A stretch of DNA of 64,000 bases from Cytospora piceicola. Taxonomy: Eukaryota > Ascomycota > Sordariomycetes > Diaporthales > Cytosporaceae. The stretch's first letter is position 1; the number at the start of each line of letters is the position of its first letter. This document shows positions 56,001 through 64,000 of the stretch, one piece after another. The stretch spans positions 310,001 through 374,000 of the forward strand of contig JALQBC010000002.1 in NCBI GenBank assembly GCA_023375675.1, in the 5' to 3' direction. The notes below the pieces were generated by a model that did not search any database, was not told where the DNA came from, and saw only the letters and a program-made list of their open reading frames with translations. Both the position numbers and the translations under genes were made by a program.

Positions 56001-58374
56001 TGTGGCTCGTTGATACGCGGGCCATTGATCTCCTCGATCAGGTCCCACGTGCAGCCGAGCGATTTCAGGTGGGCGTTTGCCTCATCCATGCGCTGCTTGA
56101 AGATTGTGTACGCCATCAGCTCGCGGCCCATTCCGGCCCACTGCGCGCCCTGACCTGTGAAGATGAACACAGCAGATGGTACTTCGGCAGCTGGGCGGAT
56201 TGGCTTGGCCGGAGTAGCTAGGGACGCAATGGCGGAGGGGACGGTGTCGGCGATGATGAAGGAGGTCCAGTCGAGGCGGCTGCGGCGGTTGGAGAGAGTG
56301 TATGCGAGACGCTTCAGTAGGCTCGGATTGGGCCTCGGATGCTGCTTACAGAGATAGGAGGTTAGGCTTTCGGCCATGCGGCTGATGCCGTTTTGCTCGT
56401 GAGAGGACCATATGAGGAGTTGGGGAGTGGTGGGTTCATCAGCGTCACTCATCACTGTGCTCTGTGACAGGCTGCTGTCTTGTGTAGAGGTGACAGTGTC
56501 AGAATCTGAGAATGTGGCAGTAGGGCTGGTGGGCTCAGAGCGGTCAAGGGAGAGGTGAGGGCTGAGGATGGTATTGTGTCGCCCGGTGAGGCCATGGCTC
56601 GTCAGGTAAGAATGGGCATCATCTACGATGCAATGGGCATTCGTTCCGCCGTAGCCGAATGAGTTGACGCTGATCCGGCGAGGGCCACTCGTCGGCCAAG
56701 GGGTCAGCGAAGTGGGAATCTGTCATGTCTTTAGCATATGCGTCGAACCTGGGATAAGGGGGCAAGACTTACGGCGAGTTTCCATCCTTCCAGATCGATC
56801 TTGGGGTTAACCTTCTCCAGCCAAAGATTCGGCGGGATCTGTCCCTTCTCCAGGATATACATGGCCTTGACCAGGCCAGCTAGACCAGCGCCACCTTCCA
56901 AGTGGCCAATGTTGGTCTTGATAGATCCGATGTACAACGGCTGATCGGAGCTCCTGCTGTCCGCGAATACACGACCGACAGCAGCCGTCTCTAGGGGATC
57001 ACCTGCTGCCGTACCAGTACCATGCGCCTCGAAATAGCCCGTCTCAGAGAAGTCGAGGCCTGCATCCCTGTAGGCAGACCGGATGAGGGTCTCCTGCGCT
57101 GTAGTGGAGGGCAAGTTGATTCCCGGTGTCCGGCCATCCTGATTGACAGCCGTGCCACGGATAACGGCGCGGATCGAGTCACCGTCCTCGAGTGCCTTTG
57201 CTAGTGACTTGACAAGAAGCACACAGACACCTTCACCACGGGCATAACCATTTGCTGTAAGTTCAGAGATCAGTGTTTGCTTGGTACCAGATTTTGAAGC
57301 CACCCCTTCCCCCCAACCATGTAAGATCTTGGTGACCGACAGCCGGTGATGGATACCCCTCTGTCCAAGCGCCTGAGCACATGCATGGAATGGAAATCAT
57401 GTGACTGGAAAAACGTACCGTTCGCATCGAATGCCTTGGACTTCGCATCCGGACTGAGGAACGTCAACGTGCTAAGGTGGTTTGACGTGTCGGGCATCAG
57501 AATCAGGTTTGTCGCCCCCACAAGAGCCTGTGCGTATTATAAGTTTCTGCTTCTCATGTCCATGGACGCCATATGGCTTACTAACCTGTGTGGTCTCTCC
57601 CGAGCGTATACTCTGGACTGCCAAGTGTAGAGCAACTAGTGAAGACGAGCAGGCTGTGTCGAGACTAAGACTGGGACCCTTCAGATCGAAAAACCACGAG
57701 ATACGGTTTGAGATCATAGCCGTGCCCATACTACCATTTGCCTCATAACGACTTTTGCCCAAAACCTTGTTAGTGTGATCCAGGATATTCCGTCATGTCG
57801 AGACTCACGGATATTCATGCGGATCGTTAGCACGCATGTTGGCGTAGTCACGCAAGCACGTTGCCATATAGCAGCCAGTTTGGGAGCCAGCCATTGATTC
57901 CATTGGGACGCCAGCTACCGAGTGTTAGTTCCCGATGCATATCAGAGTGTTTGATGTGACGGCGCACCGTTCTCCATGGCCTCATAACTCAGTTCCAGAG
58001 CTAGTCTTTGTGAAGGGTCCATGGCATGCGCCTCCTGGGCCGTGATTCTGAAGAAGGGGGCATCGAACGTCGCGACATCTTCCTTGACTTTTAAAGGATG
58101 AATTAGCCATAGGCAGAGAGTGAGGCATTGAACTCAAGCTCGTATGCTCACTGAAATATCCATTCCGGGCGTTCTGCGCGCCCTGACGCTCCGCGCTGGG
58201 GTGGTAGAACGCATCGATGTTATATCGTTCCTTGGGCACCTCGGCCAAGGCGGACCGTCCCTCGGAAATGAGCTCCCATAATCTGTCAGGGGACGAGGCG
58301 TCTCCAGGGAAGCGCCCGGAGACACCAACGATGGCGATCGGCATGGTGGAATCACCACCGGTTTTATCCGCCAT
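50033..58374 (-). CDS. Highly reducing polyketide synthase with apparently inactive DH and ER domains
   Basis: Nine exons (minus): 58152-58374, 57968-58087, 57809-57914, 57586-57751, 57419-57527, 56773-57254, 54512-56719, 51530-54437, 50033-51471, giving 2586 residues with all phases matching. Domains in order: KS (DTACSSS with Cys about 184, [21 protein letters not shown]), AT ([14 protein letters not shown] about 672), DH (about 960-1260), C-methyltransferase ([12 protein letters not shown]), ER, KR (GGLGGLG about 2220, SSGAGQIG and GNYNAGNNY), ACP (GVDSL, Ser about 2539). In DH the HxxxGxxxxP motif is NxxxGxxxxG (Asn about 1003), and the second-half Asp is Glu ([10 protein letters not shown], about 1194). 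In ER the usual GGVGQ turn is TALGM ([10 protein letters not shown]). No thioesterase or reductase release domain follows. The predicted chain would be methylated and ketoreduced. Intron 5 (57255-57418) is unusually long. Confidence 0.93.
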
Positions 58375-60023
58375 TGTGAGGATTAGTTTATGTTGTCGAG
58401 CAAGATATCTTGACCCTTATCGTTGAATTGCTGATTTAGTACAAGGGAGGTGTAGAGAGTGGTCCAGAACTACTCTGTTTCGTACGATGGATCCCTTAGT
58501 GATATATACAAATCTTCGGACAGCAGAGATATGCACCTTGAGAGTCCGAAGAAGCATATGGCGATCATGGACCGGGGACAATCACAGGCGAAGACACAGG
58601 CTTAAAGATATCCCGAAACCATCACATTATACAATGGAATCAGAGACGGTGAAGAGCCGGGAGACAACGACTATCGGACTACTTTCTGATCGCCATTGCA
58701 CGTGGGAACTTTAACGGCTGTCCTCCACTTATCACTCCTCAATCTTTCCTGTGTACTGTGTAGTGTTGGAATCTTTCGACCGTCGTGGAAACTGGTGCGA
58801 TGTATGATCCATACAATGGCAACCTCCGCAACCATGCTTTATCTGAGTGCATACAGACATATCGTGGGCGGAGCTCGAGGGGCCAGCAGACCAATCGAGC
58901 AATTTGGGGCTGGGGAATAGTTAGATTTACATATGGGTAGCTCCAGATATGCAAGGTAAGCCCCTGAGAGTGTACCAGGCATGTTGGTTTACCCCCTGGT
59001 CAGGTATTCTTGGCTCATGCCTGTTGTAGACCGTAAAGTCGCCGTGTTCCTTTTTTGCTGCAAGAAGTACCGGGGGGTCTTGTGCATCGGGGGCGAGCAA
59101 ATACCGTAGCCCTACTTCTTTCTATGTGGGCTGATGGAGCGACCGGCCCGCTGACATAGGGCGTATGGGATGTGGCTCTATTTATGTGTCCTCAAATAGG
59201 GCGATCGGATCGACATCATCTCGTAAAACGCAACCCGCCATTATACGAACGAAACGGTTTTCTAGTACAATACGGTGCCGGTAGATATATCTGTTTTTTC
59301 AGCCCCCAGTCAGAAGTGTTTATTCCATGTTTGGTTGACATGACTAGTGATATGAGGAATCCAATAAGAACATATATACACGTGGAGTAGGGCTCCCCCT
59401 GCTGGTCTGTGAGGGCGACCTCCCATTTGTCCGTTGGAGATCGGGGGTTACCAGTAATGTTGCCAACTCATCCCAAGAGACTGATTGACTTCAATCCAGG
59501 TGATTTCGGCCCGGTTCTATTGCTGTTCCATGATCTCACAAGGTTTCGGTACTATAGCTCGGCGCCCAATATTGTGGGGCGCCATGTCTGGGAAACCCCA
59601 GTCACGTCCAGTTGGGTTCACCGGGAAGGATTTCCGGAATGAAAACATTTCCATCCCGGTAAGTATACTATGCTATGTATGGTTCGCGGGGCGACAGGTC
59701 CTTCTTTTTTTCCCTCAGGCAGGTCATCGGGCTATCAAGCAGAGCAAGAGAAAAGCCCAACCTGCCGCCTGAGACACATCGATAGAAATAGTGAAACATT
59801 CGCGCGTCCCTAGGTCGTCAGGACTAAGTTTATTAAACCTTCGTAAACCTCTCTTTCACTCTCGCAGCAGACCTATATCTATCTGCTTGAGGCGCTCTGG
59901 ATTCATCACCAGAGCTCGTTCTGCCCCGTACCTACATAACTAATCGATACGACAACCATAAACTTGGAACGTCCCCACGCGCACACCCCACCAACATACC
60001 GTGTGTACATACATATCTGCAAC
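58375..60023. other. Divergent intergenic region between PKS and propeller gene
   Basis: No gene was recognised in about 1.65 kb. It holds the promoters of the PKS (-) and the SMP-30-like gene (+). Short open frames across 58487-59772 show no family resemblance and no consistent codon bias. Confidence 0.45.
58503..58508 (-). promoter_or_regulatory. Candidate TATA element of the PKS gene
   Basis: The minus strand reads TGTATATATC about 130 bases upstream of the PKS start codon, a plausible distance for a TATA box with a leader of about 100 bases. Position and composition are the only evidence. Confidence 0.35.
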
Positions 60024-60998
60024 ATGGTGGACATTGAAGAAACCCACCTGGTCACGCAGCTGCCGCAGACAGGTTGGTTCGAGGGTTTCGCCCTCCGACC
60101 CAACGGTCACATTCTAGTCTCTCGACTTGACGAACCCATTCTGTACACTTTCAATGCAGAAGACAAGGAGGCCGACCCACAGGAGCTGCATACTTTCAGC
60201 AACGCTACGGGGGTTATCAACCTGTGTCCACTCGAGGGGCGTCATGATGAGTACGCCGTTATCAGCGGTCGGCCCGACATAGATGCCATGAAGTTCGATA
60301 ACTGCGATTATATCTTGTGGAGGGTCACAATTTCCCCGGACGACACCATCACTGTGGCCAAGATCGCAGACCTCGACGACTACGGCTTTTCCATCGGCAT
60401 CATTCCCGCCAGCGAGCACACATTATTGATTGCCGACAGCTGCCGCAACCTCATCTGCGCTCTGGACATTGCGACTGGTGTAAGCACTGTCCTGGCCGAG
60501 GATGCCAGCATGAAAGCCACCGATGGCGAGCCCTTCGGCCTTAACCGCCTGCGTATGGGCCAGGGTTTCGTGTGGTTCACCAACACCAGCGCAGGGACGC
60601 TCTCGCGGTTTCCCATCTCCATCGACGGCGCGAGCATCAAGGCCACGGGCCCGGTGCAGACTCTCTGTGAAGACATCGAGCACTGCGACGGCCTGGCCAT
60701 CGCCAAGGATGCGAGTACCGTATGGACGGCGAGTATGGCGAACGGGTGGTTGTGGCAGGTTGACATCGACGAGGAAGATGGCGAGGTGTTTGCTACCACT
60801 TCCGTCATAAAGGAGGACCTTTACAGCCCAACGGCGGTGGAGGCTGCATGTGTAAGCGGAAAGGCCCGCTTGTATGTTGTTTGCAATGGTCAGAGGGAGA
60901 AGGAACAGGCGTGGATCAGGAAGGACGGCTCGAATCCGTGGACCGAGTTTCGACATGTCACAAAAAGCGTGGAGATATCTGTTGACATGGACGGGTGA
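60024..60998 (+). CDS. SMP-30/gluconolactonase-like six-bladed beta-propeller protein
   Basis: One exon encodes 324 residues. The ATG at 60024 (MVDIEETHLVTQLPQTGWFE) was preferred over an upstream in-frame codon because family proteins start close to the first blade. Repeating blade-like segments are seen: GFALRPNGHILVSRLDEPIL, IGIIPASEHTLLIADSCRNL, FGLNRLRMGQGFVWFTNTS, and DGLAIAKDASTVWTASMANG. The order matches fungal proteins with the calcium-dependent SMP-30-type fold. Some members hydrolyse lactones, and many occur near biosynthetic clusters. No signal peptide is evident, so it is probably cytosolic. It lies divergent to the PKS and could process a lactone or act as release helper, which is inference from position. 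Confidence 0.75.
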   Translation: MVDIEETHLVTQLPQTGWFEGFALRPNGHILVSRLDEPILYTFNAEDKEADPQELHTFSNATGVINLCPLEGRHDEYAVISGRPDIDAMKFDNCDYILWRVTISPDDTITVAKIADLDDYGFSIGIIPASEHTLLIADSCRNLICALDIATGVSTVLAEDASMKATDGEPFGLNRLRMGQGFVWFTNTSAGTLSRFPISIDGASIKATGPVQTLCEDIEHCDGLAIAKDASTVWTASMANGWLWQVDIDEEDGEVFATTSVIKEDLYSPTAVEAACVSGKARLYVVCNGQREKEQAWIRKDGSNPWTEFRHVTKSVEISVDMDG

Positions 60999-62494
60999 TT
61001 ATTGCTTGTGAGGCAGGGTCACATGGCGTCTTGTATTTTTGTCGACTTGGAGTTATTCGGGAGTTCAACGTAGGAGATCGCCCACAACTCGTACGTGGTT
61101 GGAACGTACTGGTAGTTGTCTAGGCAGGGGATCAAATGATAACGACTGTATTCGCATCATTACGATGCTGAGGAAAGACTCGGTAGATATCCTCCTCGGC
61201 TGCGGAGTGAGTGTCATGATGTTACGTCGATTCCATGTTTGAGCACATGTGCACCAGAAACTCCGGAGGTCGAAACCCTGCCTCTACTTTGTAACGGTAC
61301 ATAGGCTTGCTTATTCATATCCACGGAACTCTTGCTTTTCCTGACAGGTCCCCGCGATCCTCGTCAGATGCAGAGGGTGTTGATTTCTTTTGTTTTTGCT
61401 TCTCCAAGTTTCACTCAACAAGCATGGTAACATCCTTCAGACATTAGGGTAACATGCTTGTTTCCAGATGGGATAAGATGTGTTCCGCATCAATAATATT
61501 AGCAGACCTGATATCATATTTATTACATGATAGCTGAAATACGTTCCTTATAAAGTTACTAGCACCTGAGCTGTATACCAATATCTGCTTGTGTACAGCT
61601 TCTAAATTGTGTTGCCGCAGTCTCTGATAGGTCTTGAACATTTTATAATCTCCATATTGGAAAGACGTGATTTCAATGTTACATATGTAGCAATATATAT
61701 ATGAGCGAACTCCTTACTGTGCCCGTAGCTATTGTTACTATTGGTATTCCAACACAAGAGTTTGTTTATAGGAGGGATGCATTCCAGGGTTTTAATTGTT
61801 CAACCTGAATTCGTTATAAGCCTGTCTTTGAAACAATTTTACTGCAAGCCTTCCCTGACCAATACCCAGTGTAAATTTCCAAGGCCGCAGGCCTATCAAC
61901 AACATATACTTAAGCCATGTAATCATGTCGTAGACACAACCCTTAAGTGCTTCATAGGTAAATGCCCGGGGGTGTGGACTACACGTGGGTGAAGCAACAG
62001 TTATGATACTTCAATATTAAACCTTACTACTTGATGCTGTGCAGAGAATGGATTTGCACCGAAAACCTGACCGAAGCGTTGATCAATCTGGATACATGTA
62101 TGAATACATGCATAGCTTGATACGTGCGCATCACCAAACTTTGGTAGTGTTGACGTGGGGTGGTTGAGAAAGAGACCCAGACGCTTACTCCTGTAGAAAC
62201 AATCTCACGATCAAGGCTAGACAGTCAGACAGTATGGCGTCGATATCTAATATCATCCTGCGTGAGGGGAACGCCTGAATAAGTGCGGGGCCCACACTGC
62301 CAGATATCGCCATTATGCAGGATGATGCCATCAACGCCAACACGTCTTATGCTTTTTGCACACGGTAGGTATTTTTAATCACCTTGGACCTAGGACAACA
62401 GCGATTCGAAATTTTAACATCTCCACCCAGTGTCATCTGAAGCCCGTCGAGATCTCCTACCCATTAGTGGTTAGCCCAGCCAAACCCAGCAAAG
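60999..62494. other. Intergenic region, partly AT-rich
   Basis: No gene was supported in about 1.5 kb. From about 61450 to 62050 the sequence is AT-rich with many stops in all frames, perhaps an old decayed element. The last 100 bases before 62495 are the probable leader of the aldo-keto reductase gene. Confidence 0.4.
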
Positions 62495-63529
62495 ATGGTG
62501 ACCAAGACGACGACCCTAAGCGCTGCGTTGTTCGTAGCCGCCGCCGCCGCGATCGAGGACATCCCTGCACTTGGTTTGGGGACTTGGCTCTCCGATAAGG
62601 GCAAGGTCCCTCACGCCGTTGAATTCGGTCTGAAGAACGGATACGATCACATCGACACCGCCTGGATTTACAGTAGGTCTTCCTGGTGGCTGGTCACAGA
62701 AGAACTAGTTGAGGTCCAGTCTAACTCCGATGCAGGAAATGAGAACGAAACCGGCAAAGGCATCGCCGCCGCCGATCTGCCCCGCGAGGACATCTGGCTC
62801 ACAAGCAAGCTGTGGAACTCTGCGCATCGAGCAACGGAGGCCGGTCAACAGATCCGTGAGAGCATTGCCAAGCTCGGTGTTGACTACTTAGACCTATATC
62901 TCATTCACTGGCCGGTGGCCTTCGTACCCGGAACGACCACCGAACTCGATGAGGAAACCAGCATCGTTGATACATGGCGAACCCTAGAGGAGTTCGTCCG
63001 GGCCAATCTCACGCGGCACATCGGCATCTCGAACTTTGCCCAGAAGGAGGTCGAGACAATCCTCGACATCTGTGAGATCTGCCCTTATGCTCACGAGTAC
63101 GAGACACACCCGTACCTCCAGCAACAAGACTTCCTGGACTACCACGAGCAGAAAGGCATCAAAGTCATTGCCTACTCGCCCCTGGGGAACACGAACCCGA
63201 CGTACAGCAAAAAGCATGGCAACCTGGAGCCGCTGCTGAAGGACCCTTTCTGGACTGACTTGGCTGCGAAGAAGGGCGCAACGCCCGCGCAGGTGGTGCT
63301 CGCATGGGGCATCCAGAGAGGCACGATCGTCATTCCCAAGAGCACCACAGACAGCCATCTCTCGCAGAATCTTGAGGCTCTTGATATTCACTTCACCGAC
63401 GAGGAGCTGCAAGACATTGCCAAGCAGGATAAGAAGGCCCGATTCAGCAACCCTAGCAAGAATTGGGGTGTGAAGCTGTTCTCCGACTTGGATGATCACA
63501 TTGATGACCTGGGTGAGGTCGAGCTGTAA
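62495..63529 (+). CDS. Aldo-keto reductase
   Basis: Exons are 62495-62672 and 62736-63529, giving 323 residues. The intron (63 bases, a multiple of three, no stop) is identified by GTAGGT and GCAG ends, a TCTAACTCC branch-like site, and restoration of HIDTAWIYRNENETGKGI. The catalytic tetrad is complete: Asp and Tyr in DTAWIY, Lys in LTSKLWN, His in LIHWPVAF. GISNFAQKEV and IPKSTTDSHLSQN, the NADPH-binding segment, are present. The N-terminus (MVTKTTTLSAALFVAAAAAI) is Ala-rich and unlike the usual first strand, so the start may be further downstream. Aldo-keto reductases reduce aldehydes and ketones using NADPH. Being 3' to the PKS locus, it may act on the polyketide, but housekeeping roles are equally possible. 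Confidence 0.9.
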   Translation: MVTKTTTLSAALFVAAAAAIEDIPALGLGTWLSDKGKVPHAVEFGLKNGYDHIDTAWIYSRSSWWLVTEELVEVQSNSDAGNENETGKGIAAADLPREDIWLTSKLWNSAHRATEAGQQIRESIAKLGVDYLDLYLIHWPVAFVPGTTTELDEETSIVDTWRTLEEFVRANLTRHIGISNFAQKEVETILDICEICPYAHEYETHPYLQQQDFLDYHEQKGIKVIAYSPLGNTNPTYSKKHGNLEPLLKDPFWTDLAAKKGATPAQVVLAWGIQRGTIVIPKSTTDSHLSQNLEALDIHFTDEELQDIAKQDKKARFSNPSKNWGVKLFSDLDDHIDDLGEVEL

Positions 63530-64000
63530 GGGAGAGCCATTTGACATGTGAAGGATAGCAGATGTACCTAAGTATGTATCTGGGTTTAGCATTTCCCACC
63601 TAGTAACCATTAGTTGCAAGCATCTGTACTCCCTGTCCAATACTCGTAACCTGAATTTGCCCAGATGCAGGTAGAATCATGCTACAGAATGAAGGCATCA
63701 TGATACTTCTTTCCAAAGAATCATGGAATCCTTCAGTACCTAGGTATGATAGAAAATGAATCAACAGAGGCATGTCAATGTAGAAATAAACTCATCCGTA
63801 GAGTGAAATAGAGAACATCTCAGGCTTGATGGAAGTAATGCCTTAGAGACCACTTTCTTCAAGCTGTATGCTACCGCATAGCTGTAGGAGTGATGGGAGG
63901 TAGATTTTCTCCGACATGTCACTATAATTATGCACGTCTGACATCTGGACCCCAGACAGCAGGTCAGCAAGTGTCGTCATCTGGCCGATCTTGTTCATAG
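63530..64000. other. 3' flank to window end
   Basis: No gene was recognised. One 69-codon minus-strand frame (63761-63970) has no family similarity. The sequence may include the edge of a gene beyond the window. Confidence 0.4.

Noticed and set aside
1..64000. CRISPR arrays, bacterial operons, ribosome binding sites and insertion sequences
   Set aside because: The DNA is clearly fungal nuclear, with introns and eukaryotic gene content; no spaced direct-repeat array or transposase gene was seen.

Overview
The window comes from a filamentous ascomycete, most likely a Sordariomycete. Genes are split by short introns (about 50-100 nt, GT-AG with CTRAY-type branch sites). The content is fungal: an alpha-factor pheromone receptor, a Pth11/rhodopsin-type membrane protein, a reducing polyketide synthase, an acuF-like C2H2 protein, and single-copy RPB2, VPS23, VMA10 and PET117. 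The species cannot be named from the sequence alone. Exon boundaries were set by hand from splice signals, reading-frame phase and family similarity.

Layout. 1-767 (-) is an edge-truncated AFG1-like mitochondrial ATPase. 2196-6581 (+) is nucleoporin Nup133. 7922-8530 (+) is a small secreted, GPI-like protein. 10404-11732 (+) is the STE2-type receptor. 12607-15400 (+) is a Ser/Arg-rich protein of unknown function with a puzzling in-frame TAG. Between 15.6 and 19.2 kb lies a decayed stretch: a broken C6-type transcription-factor C-terminus, an AT-rich block inside inverted repeats, an intact hemerythrin-like gene, a P450 C-terminal relic, and a second fragment of the transcription factor carrying RIP-type transitions. 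From 19.3 to 25.7 kb sit a secreted protein with an internal duplication, a DUF7580-like protein, and a divergently transcribed C2H2/DUF7514-like protein.

From 26 to 48.9 kb the region is mostly housekeeping: VPS23 (-), indoleamine 2,3-dioxygenase (+), a rhodopsin-domain membrane protein (-), a secreted BBE-type flavin oxidase (+) followed by a flavin monooxygenase relic, RPB2 (+), PET117 (-), VMA10 (+), a CTNNBL1-like spliceosomal ARM protein (-), and a histidine phosphatase (+) whose exon junction does not resolve cleanly.

From 50.0 to 63.5 kb is a small candidate secondary-metabolite locus: a nine-exon, 2586-residue highly reducing PKS (KS-AT-DH-MT-ER-KR-ACP), an SMP-30-like beta-propeller protein and an aldo-keto reductase. 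The PKS keeps its KS, AT, MT, KR and ACP signatures but has lost the DH catalytic His and Asp and the ER nucleotide-binding glycines. The predicted product is therefore methylated and ketoreduced but neither dehydrated nor enoyl-reduced in cis. No release enzyme, transporter or pathway regulator was seen within the window.
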